A DNA stretch of 64,000 bases from Longimicrobiales bacterium (GTDB taxonomy: Bacteria; Gemmatimonadota; Gemmatimonadetes; Longimicrobiales; Gaopeijiaceae), in the NCBI GenBank assembly GCA_028279425.1, contig JANQNV010000001.1, forward strand, positions 1 through 64,000, written 5' to 3'. Position numbers and translations under genes: made by a program. Under the pieces are notes generated by a model. That model did not search any database, was not told the origin of the DNA, and saw only the letters and a program-made list of their open reading frames with translations. Below are positions 58,336 through 64,000 of this stretch, one piece after another (the stretch's first letter is position 1; each line of letters starts with the position of its first letter).

Positions 58336-58902
58336 ATGACGAAACGAGCCTTTTATCCGGTCGCGATCGCCTTTGCGGTCGCCCTGGCCGTCGGGTGCGG
58401 TGCGGCGACGGCCGCGCCCCTTGCCGCGCAGGAGGCCGACCCGGGCGCCGTGGTGTGGTTGGTACGACACGCGGAACGCGCCGACGACGGGATGCACGAC
58501 CAGCCCGACCCCGAGCTCTCGGCGGCGGGGCAGGCTCGCGCCCGGGAGCTCGCCCGGTTGCTCTCGGAGGCCGGGATCACGTCGATCCACTCCACGCCGT
58601 ACCGACGTACGCAGCAGACCGCGCAGCCCTTGGCGGAGGCCCTCGGCCTGACGGTGAATGCGTACGATCCCCGGGCAGGTCAGGAGATGGAGGCGTGGCT
58701 CGACGCGCTCCGTCGTGCCGGACGGCATCTCGTGGTTGGGCACTCCAACACCACGCCTGCGATGGTCGAAGCGCTCGGGGGGGATGCCGGCCCTCCGATC
58801 GACGCCGACGAGTACGACCGGATCTACGTGCTTCACATCGCCGGTAGCGGTCGCGTCACATCGACGCTTCTTCGCTTCGGTGCGTCTGCGCCGGGGGGGT
58901 GA
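58336..58902 (+). CDS. Histidine phosphatase superfamily protein
   Basis: VVWLVRHAERADDGMHDQPDPELSAAGQARARELARLL...STPYRRTQQTAQPLAEAL...LVVGHSNTTPAM. Confidence 0.92.
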   Translation: MTKRAFYPVAIAFAVALAVGCGAATAAPLAAQEADPGAVVWLVRHAERADDGMHDQPDPELSAAGQARARELARLLSEAGITSIHSTPYRRTQQTAQPLAEALGLTVNAYDPRAGQEMEAWLDALRRAGRHLVVGHSNTTPAMVEALGGDAGPPIDADEYDRIYVLHIAGSGRVTSTLLRFGASAPGG

Positions 58903-59232
58903 AGGGGGAGCCCGGAACGTCTCGCTCAACGTTTTCGTCGGCGTACGAGTCTTCCATTAAATCGCCGAAGTCCCCGGGGGGGAATGGGTGGAGCGGGTCG
59001 ACAGCCGTCTCGCCGCACTCCTCCGAAACTTCTGGCGCGAGCGCGGGGGTGGGCCATATTGTGTCCGCTCCTGGGACACTCGAAGGTATGTCCCTCGCGC
59101 GTGGGCGCTGAGAAGCCGTGCGTGAGAACGTCCTGAAAGGGCGTTCCGCTTCACGGTCGCGGCGCTCCGGGCTCTGCGGGAGCCCGAATGGACGCGGTCG
59201 GTAGTAGCAACCAATCGAAGGAGAGGCACGGT

Positions 59233-61662
59233 ATGAGGGCAGTCGTATTCCTCGGTGGACTCGGCCTGTTGCTGGTGGGTGGGTCGGTCGACACGGGTTC
59301 GGCCGTGGACGGCCCGGCACCAGAGCCGGGTATGGTCTCCATGCGGCCCCTGGAGTCGCCCGAAAGCAACGAAGTCATCGAGCAGTACTGCCAACGATGT
59401 CACAACGACCGCCGACTGGTCGGCAACTTCTCGCTGGAGGACTTCGACGCAGGCTCGGCCCATCAGCAGGCCGAGGTGGCCGAGGCGATGATTCGGAAGC
59501 TGCGCGCCGGCATGATGCCGCCCGCCGGGTCGCGTCGCCCGGAAGAGGGGGTGCTCGAAGCGCTCACGAGCCAGCTGGAAGCCACCATCGACTCCGCCGC
59601 GATCGAGTCGCCCAATCCGGGCACGCGCACCTTCCAGCGCCTGAATCAGGCCGAGTACGCGGCGTCGGTGAAGGATCTCTTCGGACTCGAGATCGACCCC
59701 GAGGGGTATCTCCCTCCCGATACCAAGAGCGCCAACTTCGACAACATCGCCGACGTGCAGATGCTGTCGCCGACGCTCATGGACGCCTACCTCAACGCTG
59801 CTGCCGAGGTGAGCCGTCTCGCCATCGGCGACCCCGAGGCGATCCCCAGCGAGGCGACGTACAAGGTGCCGAGGCTCGCGTCCCAGGATGAGTACATCCC
59901 GGGCACACCCTATGGCACGCGTGGTGGCATCGCCATCGAGCACACCTTCGCGGCCGATGGGGAATACCGCTTCAGGATCCTCCTTCAGCCGACGCCCACG
60001 GGCGAGCTGTTCGCGCGCACGGCCCGGGGCGAAGTCCTGGAGATCTCGGTCGATGGAGAGCGGGTCGCTCTTCTCGAGATCGACCGGTGGATGAACCAGG
60101 CGGACCCGGACGGTACGGAGATCCAGAGTGATCCGGTGTTCATTCGCGCCGGCCCGCACCGCGTGGCCGCCGCCTTCCTGCCGACGCAAGAGGGCCCGGT
60201 CGTCGACGTGCTGGCACCGATCGGCCACAGCCTGGCCGATACCCAGATCGGCCTCGCGTACGGCATCACCACGGTTCCGCATCTCCGGGAACTCCGGATC
60301 GGCGGCCCGTTCAAGGTGACCGGCGTGTCGGACACGCCGTCCCGCCGGGAGGTCTTCCAGTGCCGGCCGACCAGCCCGGACGAAGAAGAGCCCTGCGCGA
60401 GCAGCATCATCGATCGCCTCGCGACCAAGGCGTACCGTCGTCCTCTCAACGATGGTGAGCTCGACGACCTCATGATGTTCTACGGTCAGGGTCACGAGCA
60501 GGGAGGCTTCGAAGCCGGCGTCGGCGTCGCGATTCAGGCGATGCTGGCGAGCCCGCACTTCCTCTTCCGGATCGAGGAACTCGCAGAGTCTCCGATCGCC
60601 GACGGGATCTACCCGCTGTCGGACGTCGATCTGGCTTCGCGTCTGTCGTTCTTCCTCTGGGGCTCGCCGCCCGACGACGAACTGTTGTCGGTCGCTGCTG
60701 CGGGAGAGTTGTCCAATCCGGAGATACTCGAGGAGCAGGTGGATCGGCTCCTGGCCGCACCGCAGGCCGAGCGGCTCGGGTGGCGCTTCGCCGCCCAGTG
60801 GCTCCGTCTGTCGGACATCGAGAAGGTGCATCCCGACGCGCTCAAGTATCCGGACTACGACACCCAGCTCGCCGACGACATGGTCGAAGAGACGGTCCGG
60901 TTCTTCAACCACATGGTGGCCGAAGACCGGCCGGTGCTCGAGCTGCTGACGGCCGACTACACGTTCGCCAACGAGCGGCTGGCGCAGCACTACGGGATTC
61001 GTGGGTTGGCAGGTGAGGACTTCGAGCGGGTTGCATACCCCTCGGAGCATCGCCGCGGCCTGTTGGGTCAGGGGAGCATTCTGACCCTCACGTCTCACGC
61101 CAATCGCACCTCGCCCGTCTTGCGCGGCAAGTGGATCATGGAGGTGCTGCTCGGGACTCCGCCTCCGGCTCCGCCGCCGGACGTGCCGACACTGGAAGAG
61201 ACCGACGACGCGGTCGACGGACGGTTCCTGTCGGTGCGCGAGCAGATGGAGATGCACCGGGCCAACCCCTCGTGCAACTCGTGCCACCGCGTGATCGACC
61301 CGCTGGGTCTGGCGCTCGAGAACTACGACGTCACAGGGCGATACCGGATCAAGGATGCTGGAAACCCCGTCGAGGTCGCGGGCGAGCTGTACGACGGCAC
61401 GCCCCTGACTTCGGTCGCAGATGTTCGTGGCGCACTGGTGAACCGCCCCGAACCGTTCGTACGTAACTTCACCGAGAACTTGATGGCCTACGCACTCGGA
61501 CGTCGTGTCGAATACTTCGACATGCCGACCGTACGAGAAATCACCCGCCAGGCCGCGGCGCAGGAGTTCCGCATGTCGGCCTTCATCAAGGGTGTGGTGC
61601 GCAGCGATGCGTTCCGCGCCAAGGCCGAAACCGGCGCCGTCACCGACGAAGCCTCGAACTGA
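59233..61662 (+). CDS. DUF1587/1592/1595/1588/1585 family cytochrome-c-like protein
   Basis: CQRCH haem motif; TRTFQRLNQAEYAASVKDLFGLEIDP; SRLSFFLWGSPPDDELL; LTLTSHANRTSPVLRGKWIMEVLLGTPPPAPPPDVP; CNSCHRVIDPLGLALENYDVTGRYR; RBS AAGGAGAGG. Confidence 0.92.
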   Translation: MRAVVFLGGLGLLLVGGSVDTGSAVDGPAPEPGMVSMRPLESPESNEVIEQYCQRCHNDRRLVGNFSLEDFDAGSAHQQAEVAEAMIRKLRAGMMPPAGSRRPEEGVLEALTSQLEATIDSAAIESPNPGTRTFQRLNQAEYAASVKDLFGLEIDPEGYLPPDTKSANFDNIADVQMLSPTLMDAYLNAAAEVSRLAIGDPEAIPSEATYKVPRLASQDEYIPGTPYGTRGGIAIEHTFAADGEYRFRILLQPTPTGELFARTARGEVLEISVDGERVALLEIDRWMNQADPDGTEIQSDPVFIRAGPHRVAAAFLPTQEGPVVDVLAPIGHSLADTQIGLAYGITTVPHLRELRIGGPFKVTGVSDTPSRREVFQCRPTSPDEEEPCASSIIDRLATKAYRRPLNDGELDDLMMFYGQGHEQGGFEAGVGVAIQAMLASPHFLFRIEELAESPIADGIYPLSDVDLASRLSFFLWGSPPDDELLSVAAAGELSNPEILEEQVDRLLAAPQAERLGWRFAAQWLRLSDIEKVHPDALKYPDYDTQLADDMVEETVRFFNHMVAEDRPVLELLTADYTFANERLAQHYGIRGLAGEDFERVAYPSEHRRGLLGQGSILTLTSHANRTSPVLRGKWIMEVLLGTPPPAPPPDVPTLEETDDAVDGRFLSVREQMEMHRANPSCNSCHRVIDPLGLALENYDVTGRYRIKDAGNPVEVAGELYDGTPLTSVADVRGALVNRPEPFVRNFTENLMAYALGRRVEYFDMPTVREITRQAAAQEFRMSAFIKGVVRSDAFRAKAETGAVTDEASN

Positions 61663-61682
61663 CCCCTACACGAGACATCGCC

Positions 61683-63092
61683 ATGTTCCTGACTGGAAAA
61701 CACATGCCCCGCCGCACCTTCCTGCGGGGCCTCGGGGCCACCATCTCGCTTCCGCTCCTCGATGCCATGACGCCCGCTGGTCGCATCATGGGTCAGGTGC
61801 GTGCCGAAGCAGAGCGGGGCCGACTCGTCGCGATCGAGATGGTCCACGGAGCCGCGGGTTCGGCCAAGTACGGACTCGAAAACAACTTCTGGGCGCCCGC
61901 CGGCGTGGGTACGGACTTCGATCTCGCGTCGAGCGCGCTGAGCCCGCTCGACGCCTACCGCCAGTACATGACGATCGTGTCGAACACCGACGTTCGGATG
62001 GCCGAGGCATTCGAGCCCGAGGAGATCGGGGGAGACCACTTCCGCTCGAGCGCGGTGTTCCTCACCCAGCAGCGGCCGCACCAGACCGAGGGGTCGGATG
62101 TGAAGGTCGGTCAGTCGCTCGATCAGATGTTTGCGGAGCGGTATGGTCAGACCACTCCGATTCCTTCGATGCAGCTGTGCATCGAGCCGGTCGACCAGGC
62201 CGGCGGGTGCGCCTACGGGTATGCCTGCGTCTACACCGACACGGTGAGTTGGGCTTCGGAGACCGAACCGCTTCCGATGATCCGGGATCCGCGGGTCGTG
62301 TTCGATCAGCTGTTCGGGGCCGGCGGCACGGAAGAGCAGCGTGCGCTTCGTCGTCAGACCAACATGAGCATCCTCGACTGGGTGCCTCAGCAGATCGCCT
62401 CGATCAAGCGGGCGGTCGGCGCCGAAGATCGCCGCCGCATCGATCGCTACCTCGAGAACATCCGTGAGATCGAGCGCCGCATCGAGATGGTCGAAGCCCA
62501 GAACCGCAGCGGCGAGGTTCGCCAGCTGCCGTCCGCCCCGGCTGGCGTGCCCGACTCCTTCGAGGAGCACGTCAAGCTGATGTTCGATCTGCAGGCGCTC
62601 GCCTTCGCGTCGGACGTTACGCGTGTCTTCTCCTTCAAGCTGGGCCGCGACGGGTCGTCGCGCGTGTACCCGGGCAGCGGCGTCGACAAGCCGTTCCATC
62701 CGGCTTCGCACCACGGCGACAACGAAGACAACGTCAAGGACTTCGCGCAGATCAATCGGTACCACGTCAGCATGTTGCCGTACTTCCTCGACCGCCTGGC
62801 CGAGCTCCAGGAAGGCGAGAGCAGCCTGCTCGACAAGACGACCATCATCTACGGTTCGCCGATGGGTGACCCGAACGTGCACAACCACAAGCGCTGCCCG
62901 CTCATCTTCCTCGGGGGCGCCACGGCCGCAACCGCCGGTGGGATGCACCTCCGGGCCGACGACGGCACGCCGATGGCCAACGTCATGCTGTCGGTCATGC
63001 ACCAGCTCGGACTCGAAGACATGGTCACGTTCGGCGACAGTACCGGAGACTTCTCGTTCACGAACCCGGGTGTCGCTGCGGAGGCGATGTGA
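61683..63092 (+). CDS. DUF1552 domain-containing protein
   Basis: Tat-like MPRRTFLRGLGATISLPLLDAM; TSVSNTDVR/GGDHFRSSAVFLT...SVDQMFAERYG-like; YLENIREIERRI. Confidence 0.92.
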   Translation: MFLTGKHMPRRTFLRGLGATISLPLLDAMTPAGRIMGQVRAEAERGRLVAIEMVHGAAGSAKYGLENNFWAPAGVGTDFDLASSALSPLDAYRQYMTIVSNTDVRMAEAFEPEEIGGDHFRSSAVFLTQQRPHQTEGSDVKVGQSLDQMFAERYGQTTPIPSMQLCIEPVDQAGGCAYGYACVYTDTVSWASETEPLPMIRDPRVVFDQLFGAGGTEEQRALRRQTNMSILDWVPQQIASIKRAVGAEDRRRIDRYLENIREIERRIEMVEAQNRSGEVRQLPSAPAGVPDSFEEHVKLMFDLQALAFASDVTRVFSFKLGRDGSSRVYPGSGVDKPFHPASHHGDNEDNVKDFAQINRYHVSMLPYFLDRLAELQEGESSLLDKTTIIYGSPMGDPNVHNHKRCPLIFLGGATAATAGGMHLRADDGTPMANVMLSVMHQLGLEDMVTFGDSTGDFSFTNPGVAAEAM

Positions 63093-64000
63093 GCCGCCGA
63101 CGCACTTCCTCCCCGCGGAGGAAGTTCCGAGTCGACGTGATCGTCGCCCTTACGGCGGTGTTGTTTTCCACGGGACTCGGTAACGAGGCACCCGTCGCGG
63201 ATGCGGCGATGGACGAAGACGTCGCCCGAGTGCGCAGCCTTCTTCAGGGCGGCGCCGATGTGAATGCGGCGCAGGGCGACGGCATGACGGCCCTGCACTG
63301 GGCGGCCGAGCACGGGCACCTCGAGCTGGCCGAAATCCTCCTGTACGCGGGTGCGCATCCGGACCCCGCCACACGGGTCGGCTCGTACACGCCTCTGATG
63401 GTCGGGGCGCGCTCGGGTGAGGGGGCCGTCGTGGCCCGCCTCCTCGAAGCCGGTGCCGATGTCGACGCCGCGACCGGGACCGGAGTCACCGCCCTTCATC
63501 TGGCTGCAGGATCGGGTACGGTCGACGGGGTGACGGCCCTCCTCGATCATGGGGCAGAGGTCGATGCGAAGGAGACCCGCTGGGGGCAGACTCCGCTGAT
63601 GTGGGCCGCCGACGCGGGTCGCACCGAAGTCATCTCCCTGCTGAGCCTCGCCGGAGCCGAGATCGACCTCGCCTCGGAGGTCGTCATGATTTCGGACCTC
63701 ATGGCCGAGGACGCCGTCGAGGGGCGCGCCCGCCGCGAGCGGATGGCCGCCATTCGCGCACAGCGTCTGGCCGAGGCGACTGCGAACTCCGACGTGGCTC
63801 CCCCCGAGGAGGAAGAAGAGCCCGAGGAGGAGCCCGACGAGGAAGAGGAAGAGCCGGACGAGGAGGAGGAAGATCCGGACGAGGACCCGGACGAGGAGGA
63901 TGACGAAGACGAGGTCGAGCCCGACCGCGATGCGGTCGCGCCGCCGCCGACCGCACCGACGCCTAACGCGGACGAAATGCCGCGGCCCCGGAGCTACGGC
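63089..64000 (+). CDS. Ankyrin-repeat protein with acidic low-complexity tail (partial, runs off window)
   Basis: GTG start overlapping the DUF1552 stop, open to the window end; GADVNAAQGDGMTALHWAAEHGHLELAEILLYAGA... ankyrin repeats, then E/D/P-rich tract. Confidence 0.88.
   Translation, partial: MSRRRTSSPRRKFRVDVIVALTAVLFSTGLGNEAPVADAAMDEDVARVRSLLQGGADVNAAQGDGMTALHWAAEHGHLELAEILLYAGAHPDPATRVGSYTPLMVGARSGEGAVVARLLEAGADVDAATGTGVTALHLAAGSGTVDGVTALLDHGAEVDAKETRWGQTPLMWAADAGRTEVISLLSLAGAEIDLASEVVMISDLMAEDAVEGRARRERMAAIRAQRLAEATANSDVAPPEEEEEPEEEPDEEEEEPDEEEEDPDEDPDEEDDEDEVEPDRDAVAPPPTAPTPNADEMPRPRSYG

Noticed and set aside
58957-61287. 776-aa minus-strand ORF opposite the DUF1592 gene
   Set aside because: Shadow ORF; the plus strand carries CxxCH and multiple DUF signatures.

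Overview
64-kb, high-GC bacterial chromosomal window. The codon usage and gene families suggest Gemmatimonadota or a relative, but this is an inference and no 16S is present. It is almost fully coding, with about 54 supported CDSs and no rRNA, tRNA or CRISPR seen. Main blocks: (i) a minus-strand histidine operon hisG-D-C-H-A-B-F-IE plus a RuvC-like ORF, preceded by a His-rich leader peptide and an intrinsic-terminator attenuator; (ii) uvrA and a kinase-M23 peptidase-aminotransferase fusion; (iii) two M16 peptidase gene pairs; (iv) gyrA, a threonine dehydratase-like gene, metG, ricT/PSP1, accA and an enoyl-CoA hydratase/3-hydroxyacyl-CoA dehydrogenase; (v) a MerR-B12 (CarH-like) regulator divergent from a fasciclin gene, with a triple 11-bp-spaced repeat over the promoter; (vi) a DUF1592-DUF1552-ankyrin operon at the right edge. 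Non-coding structure of most interest: the his attenuator; the putative CarH operator; a 20-bp tandem repeat forming overlapping mini-cistrons at the start of a Rof-like gene; and two families of MITE-like inverted-repeat elements lodged exactly between neighbouring genes, one of them inside the his operon. Family assignments come from motif recognition in the translations. No database search was run.
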